Shown here: one piece after another, positions 7,174 through 14,660 of the stretch
Numbering within the stretch: position 1 is the first letter of the stretch
How the letters are laid out: each line of letters begins with the position of its first letter
Assembly (NCBI RefSeq): GCF_036636695.1
Contig: NZ_JAVWNW010000022.1
Reading direction: 5' to 3' (one strand)
Source: Anaerorhabdus sp036636695
Lineage (GTDB): Bacteria > Bacillota_I > Bacilli_A > Erysipelotrichales > Erysipelotrichaceae
Length of the DNA stretch: 24,461 nucleotides
Position numbers and translations under genes: made by a program
The notes under the pieces: generated by a model
What the model was told of the DNA's origin: nothing
Database searches by the model: none
What the model saw: only the letters and a program-made list of their open reading frames with translations

Positions 7174-8802
7174 ATGGAAAAAATATTTTATAATGGAACA
7201 ATCATTACAATGGATGAAAAGAACAAAGAAGTAGAAGCAGTCTATGTAAAAGAAGGAAAAATTGCACAGTTAGGAACATTTGAAGAAGTAAGCAAATTGA
7301 AGAATGACCAAACTGAAATGGTTGACTTAGAAGGAAACGTTATGTTTCCAGGCTTTATTGAACCCCATATACATTTAGACCTAGCTGCAATTATTGATCG
7401 AGCAAATTACATTGGTGGTATCAAATACGCAAAAACTGAAGATGTTTTAAATGAAATAAAACGTGTTATCGCAGAAACCCCAAAGGGAGAATGGATTTTT
7501 TTCTTCGGTCTAGATTATTTAATTAATCGTGATCTTCCAAAAATGGATCGTAAATATTTAGATCAATTAACTAAAGACCACCCTCTATTTATCATCATCC
7601 AATCGATGCACACAACTTACGCCAACTCTTTGGCTTTAAGTGAATTAAATTTTAGTAAAGATACGAAAGATACAAGAGATGGTCACTGTTTCAAAGATGA
7701 AAATGGTGAACCAACTGGAGTCTTAACTGAACAAACCTTCGCACTAATGTTTCTCAGTAAATGGATGCAAAGTATAAATGAACCTATGGATACTTATTTC
7801 CTAAATAAAGCAAAGCAACTTGCAGCAGTTGGTATAACAACCTGCTGGACTGCAGGAATGATGCCACTTATCGAAAATCACAATCAGTTTGTATGTGACA
7901 TTATAAATAAAGATGACTGTCCAATTCGACACGACTATGCAATCACTTATCCTAATTTCTTATCAGGTGCTGAAAGCCTAGACCGTCTCATCCCAAATCA
8001 CCCTAAATCAAAATTTACCGGTATCAAATTTTGGTTTGATGGATCTCCATATACTGGAAACATGAAAATGTTTGATAATTATTTGGAAAACGAAATCATG
8101 CAAGACCGTTTATATGTACCTAAAAATCAAAATGGTGAATTTCTATTTGAACAAGAAAAAATGTATGAACTTATAAAAGAATATCATAATAAAGGAATCC
8201 AAATTTCTGTGCACTCGCAAGGCGATTATGCCGGCAAGGTAATCGTAGATATCTTTGAGCGTGTTCTAAATGAATTTCCAAGAGCTGACCATCGTCATCG
8301 TTTAGAACACTGTGCATTTTTAAGTGAAGAAGATACTAAACGATGCGCTAAATTAGGAATTCAATTAAGCTATCATGTCAATCATTTGTATTATTATGGC
8401 GAAGCCTTAAATGATTTAGTTGTTGGTGAAGATAGAACTAAAATTGCAGTTAACTGTCGCTGGGCATTGGATAATGGAGTAAATTTCTCTTTGCATACGG
8501 ATGACCCAATGTATTCCGCTAACCCTCTTCGCTTAGTATGTACTGCATCTACACGAAGAAGTCGCGCTGGTAAGGTATTTGGGCAAGAATATACAATACC
8601 TGTACATGAAGCTTTAAAAGGCATCACAATTAATTCTGCATTCCAATTAAATCGTGAAAAAGAAATTGGAAGCATCGAGATTGGAAAGTTTGCAGACTTC
8701 ACAGTGATTCAAGAAAACCCATATAAAGTAGATCCATTAAAAATTGGTGACATCAAAGTAATTAAAACTTATTTAGATGGAAATGAAACGAACATAAAAT
8801 AA
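7174..8802 (+). CDS. YtcJ-like metal-dependent amidohydrolase (amidohydrolase_3 family)
   Basis: The 542-residue soluble enzyme has the composite fold of the family: an N-terminal beta segment, GFIEPHIHLD with metal ligands His65 and His67, a lysine in GIKFWFDG (Lys285), HSQGD (His347), RLEHC (His379), HTDDP (Asp443/Asp444), and a C-terminal IGSIEIGKFADFTV motif that closes the beta domain. Enzymes of this group hydrolyse cyclic or acyl amide bonds; the substrate here is unknown. An upstream TTG at 7159 would add five residues, but it lies beside the ribosome site GAAGGGAG (7161-7168), which is correctly placed for ATG at 7174, so I use the ATG. The gene stands alone between divergent and convergent neighbours and has its own terminator, so context gives no pathway. 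Confidence 0.88.
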   Translation: MEKIFYNGTIITMDEKNKEVEAVYVKEGKIAQLGTFEEVSKLKNDQTEMVDLEGNVMFPGFIEPHIHLDLAAIIDRANYIGGIKYAKTEDVLNEIKRVIAETPKGEWIFFFGLDYLINRDLPKMDRKYLDQLTKDHPLFIIIQSMHTTYANSLALSELNFSKDTKDTRDGHCFKDENGEPTGVLTEQTFALMFLSKWMQSINEPMDTYFLNKAKQLAAVGITTCWTAGMMPLIENHNQFVCDIINKDDCPIRHDYAITYPNFLSGAESLDRLIPNHPKSKFTGIKFWFDGSPYTGNMKMFDNYLENEIMQDRLYVPKNQNGEFLFEQEKMYELIKEYHNKGIQISVHSQGDYAGKVIVDIFERVLNEFPRADHRHRLEHCAFLSEEDTKRCAKLGIQLSYHVNHLYYYGEALNDLVVGEDRTKIAVNCRWALDNGVNFSLHTDDPMYSANPLRLVCTASTRRSRAGKVFGQEYTIPVHEALKGITINSAFQLNREKEIGSIEIGKFADFTVIQENPYKVDPLKIGDIKVIKTYLDGNETNIK

Positions 8803-8832
8803 TCGATTATACTCAAGTGACCAATTTATTTT

Positions 8833-8900
8833 AATCTCGCTAAAGTAAGCAAATGAAATCAGAAAAAACATTTGTAATGAAAAGCGGGATTTTTTTATTT
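8833..8900 (+). terminator. Terminator of the amidohydrolase gene
   Basis: AATCTCGCT (8833-8841) pairs with AGCGGGATT (8883-8891) with one G-U pair. Inside the loop CAAATG (8850-8855) pairs with CATTTG (8869-8874). The right arm runs into TTTTTTTATTT. The long loop is unusual, but the U tract is good. Confidence 0.55.
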
Positions 8901-9005
8901 GTGATGCATTAAAATGTCAACTTCTAGTAAACTTACCAAAGTATCAATTGAACTGACTTTAATAGGATTCAATTATCTTGTTTACAAAATTCGCCAAAAT
9001 AGAAT

Positions 9006-9036
9006 AAAAAAACGACATATCTATAAAGATATATCG
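9006..9036 (-). terminator. Terminator of the tRNA-Cys/tRNA-Leu unit
   Basis: On the minus strand a 10-bp stem CGATATATCT / AGATATGTCG (one G-U pair) with loop TTAT is followed by seven U residues. It lies 15 bases after the CCA end of tRNA-Leu. Confidence 0.8.
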
Positions 9037-9051
9037 CTTTTTAATTAACGA

Positions 9052-9138
9052 TGGTGGGGATAATGGGACTTGAACCCATACGATGTTGCCATCACCGGAT
9101 TTTAAGTCCGATGCGTCTGCCTATTCCGCCATATCCCC
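9052..9138 (-). tRNA. tRNA-Leu (anticodon TAA)
   Basis: Minus strand GGGGATA at the 5' end pairs with TATCCCC at the 3' end, followed by ACCA, so CCA is encoded. The anticodon loop is CTTAAAA, giving anticodon TAA for UUA/UUG codons. A long variable arm (GTGATGGCAACATCGT) marks a class II tRNA, consistent with Leu. The T arm has GGGTTCAAGTCCC. The gene lies 10 bases after tRNA-Cys in the same transcript. Confidence 0.96.
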
Positions 9139-9148
9139 GAGTCATATT

Positions 9149-9223
9149 TGGAGGTTCCTGCCGGACTCGAACCGGCGATCACAGAGTTGCAGTCTATTGC
9201 CTTACCAGCTTGGCTAAGGAACC
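9149..9223 (-). tRNA. tRNA-Cys (anticodon GCA)
   Basis: Minus strand GGTTCCT at the 5' end pairs with AGGAACC, then discriminator T and encoded CCA. The anticodon arm ATAGA / TCTGT holds the loop CTGCAAC, giving anticodon GCA. The T arm reads GCCGGTTCGAGTCCGGC. It is the first gene after the promoter at 9246-9274. Confidence 0.96.
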
Positions 9224-9245
9224 AGTTTCTTTTCCGTGCTTTATT

Positions 9246-9274
9246 ATTATATAGTAGTGACTATGAAAAAGCAA
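9246..9274 (-). promoter_or_regulatory. Promoter of the tRNA-Cys/tRNA-Leu unit
   Basis: Minus strand TTGCTT (9269-9274), 17 bases, then TATAAT (9246-9251), 22 bases before the tRNA-Cys 5' end. This is a clear sigma-A promoter. Confidence 0.75.
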
Positions 9275-9298
9275 CACCAAATTGAACTTTTTTCACAA

Positions 9299-9325
9299 AG
9301 AAAAAGCGAGCTATTTAAACTCGCT
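9299..9325 (-). terminator. Terminator of the polyamine transport operon
   Basis: Five bases after the potD stop codon, minus strand AGCGAG / CTCGCT with a 9-base loop is followed by TTTTTCTTT. It closes the xre-potABCD operon just before the tRNA-Cys promoter. Confidence 0.8.
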
Positions 9326-9330
9326 ACATC

Positions 9331-10410
9331 TTATTGATTTTTAACTTTAATCCACAAATCTGAAAGTATTTTCTTCATTGCTTCATTATGATGGAAGTAT
9401 TCATCATTTGGATTATCTGTACGTGGTAAATATGCAACATTACCTTCAAATTCGCCACCAGCCGCAATCATTTCATCCAAAACATTTTTATTTGAACTTG
9501 CATATCCAACTGTTGCAGAATTATCATATGACGCATCATCAGTCAATATGAAATTAATAAACTCATGTGCTAATGCTGGACATTTTGCATTTGCAGGAAT
9601 AACCATTGCATCTACCCAAACGTTTGTTCCTGACTCTGGCATATAGTAATCCATCTCATCATTTTCAGAAAGAATATAAGCAGCATCGCCACTATAAACA
9701 ACCGCTAAATCTTTTTCTCCATTAACCATACTATCAATAACTTCATCTGTTACATAAGCAGGATTAACATTTCTATCAAGTTCTAGTAACCATTCATAAG
9801 CTTCATTAATTTCATCAAGATTTTCAGTATTCATTGAATAGCCTAAAGCTTTTAATGCAATCATGAAACTATCTCTTTCAGAATCATACATATAAACACG
9901 ATTTGCATATTTACTATTTTTTAACACATTGAATCCTTCTTTTTCAACATCTTGAGGATCTACATTATTTTTATTGTAAACAATGCCTACACTTCCCCAA
10001 AAGTAAGGAACTGAATATGTATTATCTGGATCATATGCTGTTGCCATAACACCATCATATAAATTCCCTTTATTTGTGATTTTATTCCAATCAATTGGTT
10101 GAAGTAATTTTTCGTCAATTAATCTTTCGATCATATAGTCAGAAGGAACTAATACATCATATTGGCTACCACCAAGTAATTTTGTATACATAACTTCATT
10201 TGAATCAAACAAAGAATAGTTTACTTTTACATTGTATGCATTTTCGAAATCTGAAATTACACTTTCACCAACATATTCTCCCCAGTTATATACATTTAAT
10301 ACATCACAACCATATTGTGCTATTGGATCAACATCACTTTTTTTAGAACCACATCCTGTAAGTGATAATGCCAAGATGCTACATAATAGAGTTACTAAAA
10401 TCTTCTTCAT
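9331..10410 (-). CDS. potD: Polyamine ABC transporter substrate-binding lipoprotein PotD
   Basis: The 359-residue protein starts with a lipoprotein signal (hydrophobic 4-18, lipobox LTGC with Cys20), so it is anchored outside the membrane. The mature part opens with LNVYNWGEYV (about 38-47), the hallmark of the PotD/PotF branch, and continues with the two-lobed periplasmic-binding fold (GGSQYDVLVPSDYM, VPYFWGSVGIVYN, AHEFINFIL). It should capture spermidine and/or putrescine; which one cannot be told by eye. It is the last gene of the operon. Its ATG lies 32 bases inside potC, with its own ribosome site (AAGGAGAAAATT), so the genes are translationally coupled. Confidence 0.95.
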   Translation of the reverse strand: MKKILVTLLCSILALSLTGCGSKKSDVDPIAQYGCDVLNVYNWGEYVGESVISDFENAYNVKVNYSLFDSNEVMYTKLLGGSQYDVLVPSDYMIERLIDEKLLQPIDWNKITNKGNLYDGVMATAYDPDNTYSVPYFWGSVGIVYNKNNVDPQDVEKEGFNVLKNSKYANRVYMYDSERDSFMIALKALGYSMNTENLDEINEAYEWLLELDRNVNPAYVTDEVIDSMVNGEKDLAVVYSGDAAYILSENDEMDYYMPESGTNVWVDAMVIPANAKCPALAHEFINFILTDDASYDNSATVGYASSNKNVLDEMIAAGGEFEGNVAYLPRTDNPNDEYFHHNEAMKKILSDLWIKVKNQ

Positions 10411-11203
10411 TAATTTTCTCCTTTTTCTTTCTATCTCTAATCATCGGTACAACATTAACACCAATTAGTACAATCGTAATTACAAATACGATAATTGAAG
10501 ATAATGCATTAATACTTGGATTAATTCGTTTATACATTGTGTAAACATATATTGATATATTATTGACACCAGGACCTGTCGTAAAGAATGAAATGATGAA
10601 ATCATCAAATGACATTGTAAATGCAATCAATGCACCCGAAACAATACCTGGAGTAATTTGTGGAATAATAACTTTGATTAATGCTTGCCAAGGTGTACAT
10701 CCTAAATCCAATGCAGCCTCAGCCAAGTTATTATCTAACTGCCTTAATTTAGGCATAATACTTAATATTACATACGGAATACAAAAGGCGACATGCGCAA
10801 TTAAGAGTGTTGTAAATCCGGTTTTAATTTGTAGTGAAGTAAAGAATAACATCAATCCAATTGCTGTTACAATTTCTGGATTTAACATTGGTAAGTTATT
10901 TACTTGCATTACTGTTTCTTTTAAAATCTTACGTGATTTACTTAATCCAATTGCTGTTATTGTCCCAACAATTGTTGAGATGATTGTCGCAAGAACGGCG
11001 ATAATTACGGTATACCAAATTGCTTCCATCATCGTGCGATTCGCAAACATCTTTTCATACCATTGTAGTGAGAATCCAGTAAAATTCGTCAAACTTTTAG
11101 ATTCGTTGAATGAGAAGATAACTACGTACAATATTGGTAGATAGAAGAATGCTAACATCAAAATCAAATATAAATTTTGTGGTAAGTTTTTAATTTTTTT
11201 CAT
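10379..11203 (-). CDS. potC: Polyamine ABC transporter permease PotC
   Basis: The 274-residue permease has about six membrane helices, and the cytoplasmic EAA loop EAALDLGCTPWQALIKVIIP contacts the ATPase. It forms the channel with PotB. Its ATG overlaps the potB stop by one base (TAATG), and its 3' end overlaps potD by 32 bases. The order B then C is the usual one. The charged tail (RDRKKKEK...) after the last helix lies in the potD overlap. Confidence 0.94.
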   Translation of the reverse strand: MKKIKNLPQNLYLILMLAFFYLPILYVVIFSFNESKSLTNFTGFSLQWYEKMFANRTMMEAIWYTVIIAVLATIISTIVGTITAIGLSKSRKILKETVMQVNNLPMLNPEIVTAIGLMLFFTSLQIKTGFTTLLIAHVAFCIPYVILSIMPKLRQLDNNLAEAALDLGCTPWQALIKVIIPQITPGIVSGALIAFTMSFDDFIISFFTTGPGVNNISIYVYTMYKRINPSINALSSIIVFVITIVLIGVNVVPMIRDRKKKEKINEEDFSNSIM

Positions 11204-11988
11204 TAGTCACCCACCTCTGCACTTTCATAATCTAATTTCTTAGTGATAAACATTGAAATCAAGATGATAATTGCCATGATAAGTGAAATTGCTGAACCAA
11301 AGTTCCAATCACCTGTTGAAACAAAATAATTCTCAATCAAGTTACCAACTAATACAAAGTCTCCTCCACCCAACAATTTTGGAATAAAGAAACTTGATAC
11401 CGCTGGTAAAAATACTAATGTAATTCCTGAAATAACTCCAGGAATTGATAATGGAAGTACAACACGTTTAAATGTTTCAAATCGGTTTGCACCTAAGTCT
11501 TGGGCTGCTGCAATAAGACTTGGATCCATTTTTAATAATGAAGTATAAATTTGAAGTATCATAAATGGTATAAAGTTATATACCATACCAATATATACTT
11601 TCATTTCTCCTGATATAGGAAAATCTAATAAAATACCGCGCCATGCATATGTACGCACAAGCATATTTATCCACATTGGAAGTGTAATTAATAATACCAT
11701 CATTGTTCTTTTGTTAGAATTCAACTTAGACATAAAGTATGCAGCTGGATATCCGAGCAAAATACAAATAATTGTTGTAATAACCGCTAATTTTAATGAG
11801 CGCCATAATACATTAGGGAATATACTATCACTAAAGAAGCGAGCAAAGTTTGATAAAGTAAATTGTAATGTTAATACACCATTTCCTTCTTTTGTGAATG
11901 CATATAATACAATCAATAACATTGGAACAACAATAAATATTGCTGCCCAAATCATATAAGGGTAGACTAGCCTAGAAAAGCTTTTCAT
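11203..11988 (-). CDS. potB: Polyamine ABC transporter permease PotB
   Basis: The 261-residue permease has about six helices and an EAA-type loop AAAQDLGANRFETFKRVVLP, in the BPD_transp_1 fold. It pairs with PotC in the PotA2BCD transporter. The start codon overlaps the potA stop by one base (TAATG), and the end overlaps potC by one base, so A, B and C are tightly coupled. Only a weak AGGT ribosome site is seen, in keeping with coupling. Confidence 0.94.
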   Translation of the reverse strand: MKSFSRLVYPYMIWAAIFIVVPMLLIVLYAFTKEGNGVLTLQFTLSNFARFFSDSIFPNVLWRSLKLAVITTIICILLGYPAAYFMSKLNSNKRTMMVLLITLPMWINMLVRTYAWRGILLDFPISGEMKVYIGMVYNFIPFMILQIYTSLLKMDPSLIAAAQDLGANRFETFKRVVLPLSIPGVISGITLVFLPAVSSFFIPKLLGGGDFVLVGNLIENYFVSTGDWNFGSAISLIMAIIILISMFITKKLDYESAEVGD

Positions 11989-13559
11989 TAATAGGTACCT
12001 GTTTTACTCATGACATGAATATCTTCTGGTTCAAAATCTAAGCCTACCTTCATGCCTTCTTCTTTATAGTCTGTTGTATGAATTTTAAATTCTCTTCCCT
12101 TAGTTGCAAATGTTATTTTGTATTCCCCAACCGCAATATCTTCATCATCAAAATCATATTTAACATCATAGATATCTACAACACTATCATCTTCTAATGA
12201 CCATGCTGTAGCATTTGCCCAACGTTTCAAATCTGTATCTAATGCGATACTTTCTTTTATTTCATCAACTGTTTTATAGAAGTCAAATGCTTGTACCGCT
12301 TCTTCTTTATTAGCATCAGCTGTGAAAATTGGTTCTACTACTGTAATTTTAATCGTAACACTTGTCCCATTACTTGTTTCAAAGGTACAAGGATATACAC
12401 CTTTTTCTTCTTTTACATCATAGGTAACTTTGCTAATTGATAAATCTTCATCATCAAAGTTCCAAGCTTGTGCATTGGCACGTGCAATAACATCACCATT
12501 GGTTAGATTAGGTACATCTTCTAAGTCCATCGTGAAATCACTGGCACTGATTTTTTCTTTTTCTTCTTCATTTACAATATCTCTATTACCTAAAACATGC
12601 ATTGTAACTGTTTTTGATGTTCCTGACACTGTTTCTACAATAATTTCATAGTGAACACCTTTGAATAGAATCGACTTAACTTCGCCATTAATTACACCTT
12701 TGTTACGGGCTACAATATCGATATCTTCAGGACGAATCATAATATCAACAGGTTCATCCTTTTTAAATCCAAAGTCTACGCACTTATAATCTTTATCATC
12801 AAAGTTTACAAGATAATCTTCTTTCATAACGCCATCAAGAATATTTGATTCTCCAATAAATCGTGCTACATACTCATTGATTGGTTCATTGTATATTTCT
12901 ATTGGTGTTCCAATTTGTAAAATTTCGCCATCTTTCATAACGACAATCTTATCACTCATTGTAAGAGCTTCTTCTTGATCGTGCGTTACGAATATAAATG
13001 TAATTCCAACTTCTTGTTGAATTTTCTTTAACTCATGTTGCATTTCTTTACGTAATTTTAAGTCTAACGCACCTAAAGGTTCATCGAGTAATAACACATC
13101 TGGTTCATTAACAAGAGCACGTGCAATTGCAACACGTTGTTGTTGTCCTCCTGATAAAAGTGTTACGTTTCTTTTCGCATATCCTTCAAGTCCAACTAAA
13201 CTTAACATACGGTTTACTTTTTGTTCAATAACGTCTTTTGATAATTTTTTTATTTTTAATCCAAATGCAATATTGTCATAAACATTTAAATGTGGGAATA
13301 ATGCATATTTTTGGAATACTGTATTCAAGTTACGCTTATATGCTGGAGTTTTGCTGATATCTTCTCCATCAAAGATAACTTCACCTGATGTTTGATCTAA
13401 GAAACCACCAAGTATACGAAGTAATGTTGTTTTACCACATCCTGAAGGACCTAGTAATGTCACAAATTCGTTTTCGCGAATATCTAAGTTAATACCTTTT
13501 AAAACGATTTGATTGTCAAACGATTTAACAATGTTTTTAAATTGAATTAATTTTTTCAT
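11988..13559 (-). CDS. potA: Polyamine ABC transporter ATPase PotA with enlarged C-terminal domain
   Basis: The 523-residue ATPase powers polyamine import. Its N-terminal part is standard: Walker A GPSGCGKT (37-44), signature LSGGQQQ (135-141), Walker B DVLLLDEP (154-161) and switch His193. The regulatory C-terminal part starts normally (IRPEDI, 275-280; a TOBE-like segment to about 321), is then interrupted by about 175 residues, and ends with GLDFEPEDIHV (506-516), which reads as the last TOBE strand. The insert contains two related repeats. Typical PotA proteins are about 350-380 residues; mollicute PotA proteins are also long, which may be related. A longer frame begins at 13631, inside the regulator gene, but GAGGGGAACCT just before 13559 and the canonical MKKLIQFKNI start favour 13559. 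Confidence 0.95.
   Translation of the reverse strand: MKKLIQFKNIVKSFDNQIVLKGINLDIRENEFVTLLGPSGCGKTTLLRILGGFLDQTSGEVIFDGEDISKTPAYKRNLNTVFQKYALFPHLNVYDNIAFGLKIKKLSKDVIEQKVNRMLSLVGLEGYAKRNVTLLSGGQQQRVAIARALVNEPDVLLLDEPLGALDLKLRKEMQHELKKIQQEVGITFIFVTHDQEEALTMSDKIVVMKDGEILQIGTPIEIYNEPINEYVARFIGESNILDGVMKEDYLVNFDDKDYKCVDFGFKKDEPVDIMIRPEDIDIVARNKGVINGEVKSILFKGVHYEIIVETVSGTSKTVTMHVLGNRDIVNEEEKEKISASDFTMDLEDVPNLTNGDVIARANAQAWNFDDEDLSISKVTYDVKEEKGVYPCTFETSNGTSVTIKITVVEPIFTADANKEEAVQAFDFYKTVDEIKESIALDTDLKRWANATAWSLEDDSVVDIYDVKYDFDDEDIAVGEYKITFATKGREFKIHTTDYKEEGMKVGLDFEPEDIHVMSKTGTY
12066..12554 (-). repeat. Two degenerate protein repeats inside PotA
   Basis: Within PotA, residues about 336-409 and 420-498 resemble each other. 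Matching anchors are SASDF/QAFDF (338-342 and 423-427), ANAQAW/ANATAW (361-366 and 448-453), VTYDV/VKYDF (378-382 and 466-470) and GVYPCTF/GEYKITF (387-393 and 478-484). The period is 85-91 residues and both copies are acidic. The pattern suggests a small beta-rich module that was duplicated. Confidence 0.7.
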
Positions 13560-13575
13560 AGGTTCCCCTCTTCCT

Positions 13576-14115
13576 CTAAAATATTGGTGGTGTACAAATC
13601 CATAGTACTTTTGCAACCTGCGTTGCATCATTCTTTAGGTAATGTTGTTCATTTCCTTTTATATAGAACGTTTCCCCTTTTTTGATTAAGAATCCTTTTT
13701 TACTTTCGCCTTTAAATAAGCGAATTCTTCCTGATAGTACATAGCCAAATTCTTCACCTTCATGGGGAAGTACAACTTGACTTTCGCCACCTTCAGCTAA
13801 TTCTAGTAGAATAGGTTCCATCTCATTTTTTTGTGCATTAGGTACAATCCAATTAATAATGCTTTTCTCTCGTTCATCCACAAAGTAATCATCATTTCCA
13901 AAGACAATTTTGCCATCTTTTTCTTCTTGGAAGAACTTGGCTAATGTTGTGCCTAGTGCTTCTGCGATATCCTCTAATGTTTGAATGGAGGGTGATGTTA
14001 AATTACGCTCTAATTGTGACAAGAATCCCTTCGTAAGTTCACAACGACTTGCGAGTTCTTCAAGGGTAAGATTATTTTTTGTTCTTAACTGCTTAATTCG
14101 ATGTCCAATATCCAT
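13576..14115 (-). CDS. XRE-family regulator with C-terminal cupin, probable polyamine operon repressor
   Basis: The 179-residue protein has an N-terminal helix-turn-helix (about 3-58, IGHRIKQLRTKNNLTLEELA...SQLERNLTSPS) and a C-terminal cupin (about 105-175, with LPHEGEEFGYVLSGRIRLF). This HTH-cupin design (as in PuuR and SutR) binds small effectors in the cupin and controls neighbouring transport or catabolic genes. Here it is the first gene of the pot operon, 16 bp before potA, so polyamine-responsive autoregulation is likely; the sites at 14131-14147 and 14211-14245 are good candidates for its operators. The frame continues 15 codons further up to 14160, but AAAGGAGGCGGAATT directly precedes ATG at 14115, which I use. 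Confidence 0.88.
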   Translation of the reverse strand: MDIGHRIKQLRTKNNLTLEELASRCELTKGFLSQLERNLTSPSIQTLEDIAEALGTTLAKFFQEEKDGKIVFGNDDYFVDEREKSIINWIVPNAQKNEMEPILLELAEGGESQVVLPHEGEEFGYVLSGRIRLFKGESKKGFLIKKGETFYIKGNEQHYLKNDATQVAKVLWICTPPIF

Positions 14116-14130
14116 AATTCCGCCTCCTTT

Positions 14131-14147
14131 GTTTAGCATTACTAAAC
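14131..14147. promoter_or_regulatory. Palindromic operator candidate between promoter and regulator start
   Basis: GTTTAGCATTACTAAAC has 6-bp perfect arms and a 5-base centre. It sits in the untranslated leader just before the ribosome site. The same layout recurs, with one mismatch in the arms, at 14224-14240. Confidence 0.6.
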
Positions 14148-14178
14148 TAATGGTTTTCATTTAATAAACGCAAATATT

Positions 14179-14206
14179 ATTATACTTAACGCTAGAAAAA
14201 ATGCAA
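14179..14206 (-). promoter_or_regulatory. Promoter of the regulator-potABCD operon
   Basis: Minus strand TTGCAT (14201-14206), 16 bases, then TATAAT (14179-14184). The leader is about 57-60 bases long. Operator-like sequences lie directly upstream (14211-14245) and within the leader (14131-14147). Confidence 0.7.
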
Positions 14207-14210
14207 TATC

Positions 14211-14245
14211 TTTTAAACAATTTGTTTAGTAATTTTAAACAATTT
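14211..14245. promoter_or_regulatory. Upstream operator cluster of the pot operon
   Basis: TTTTAAACAATTT occurs twice exactly (14211-14223 and 14233-14245), 22 bases apart start to start, which is two helical turns. Overlapping them are the palindrome AAACAATTTGTTT (14215-14227) and GTTTAGTAATTTTAAAC (14224-14240), a near copy of the leader palindrome. The cluster ends four bases before the -35 box. Confidence 0.55.
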
Positions 14246-14282
14246 TTTTCAGCATTTCTGCTTATACCCTTATTTAAGGCAT

Positions 14283-14315
14283 AAATAAAGAGCTATTTCA
14301 AGGAAATAGCTCTTT
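14283..14315 (-). terminator. Terminator after trxA
   Basis: A perfect 13-bp stem AAAGAGCTATTTC / GAAATAGCTCTTT with a 3-base loop, followed on the minus strand by TTTATTTAT-type sequence. It separates the YgiQ-trxA unit from the pot operon. Confidence 0.8.
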
Positions 14316-14335
14316 ACTTTTTATCATGATTTTGT

Positions 14336-14647
14336 TTATTCTACTAATTTAATAAGTCCTTCAAGGGCTGGTTTTGCTTGAAATCCTACTGTATTATGAA
14401 CAATTTCTCCATTTTTGAAGACAAATAATGCAGGAATTGACATAACTCCATAACGTTGTGCTAATTCGCCTAATGCATCAACATCAACTTTAACAAATTC
14501 AACCGCTGTGTGTTCTTTACTTAAATCCTCAAGAACAGGTGCAATCATCTTGCATGGTCCACACCATTCCGCAAAGAAATCGACGATAACTGCTGGTTTG
14601 TTTTTAAGTAGTTCATCGAACTCTTGAACAGTTTCAATAATTTTCAT
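14336..14647 (-). CDS. trxA: Thioredoxin
   Basis: The 103-residue cytosolic protein has the classical active site WCGPC (28-32), the cis-proline motif SIP (Pro72) and standard length, so it should be a general protein disulfide reductant. It follows nagB by 13 bp and is last in the unit before a strong terminator. Its ribosome site is AGGAGACCAACT. No thioredoxin reductase is in the window. Confidence 0.96.
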   Translation of the reverse strand: MKIIETVQEFDELLKNKPAVIVDFFAEWCGPCKMIAPVLEDLSKEHTAVEFVKVDVDALGELAQRYGVMSIPALFVFKNGEIVHNTVGFQAKPALEGLIKLVE

Positions 14648-14660
14648 AGTTGGTCTCCTC

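Noticed and set aside
9051..9254. Open frame of 67 codons on the plus strand across the two tRNA genes
   Set aside because: It is the antisense of tRNA-Leu and tRNA-Cys. Phrases such as SCRTRTGDHRVAVY are a well-known artefact of translating antisense tRNA.
13560..13631. Longer N terminus for PotA (24 extra residues)
   Set aside because: It would lie inside the regulator gene, lacks a good ribosome site and does not resemble PotA. GAGGGG before 13559 marks the start.
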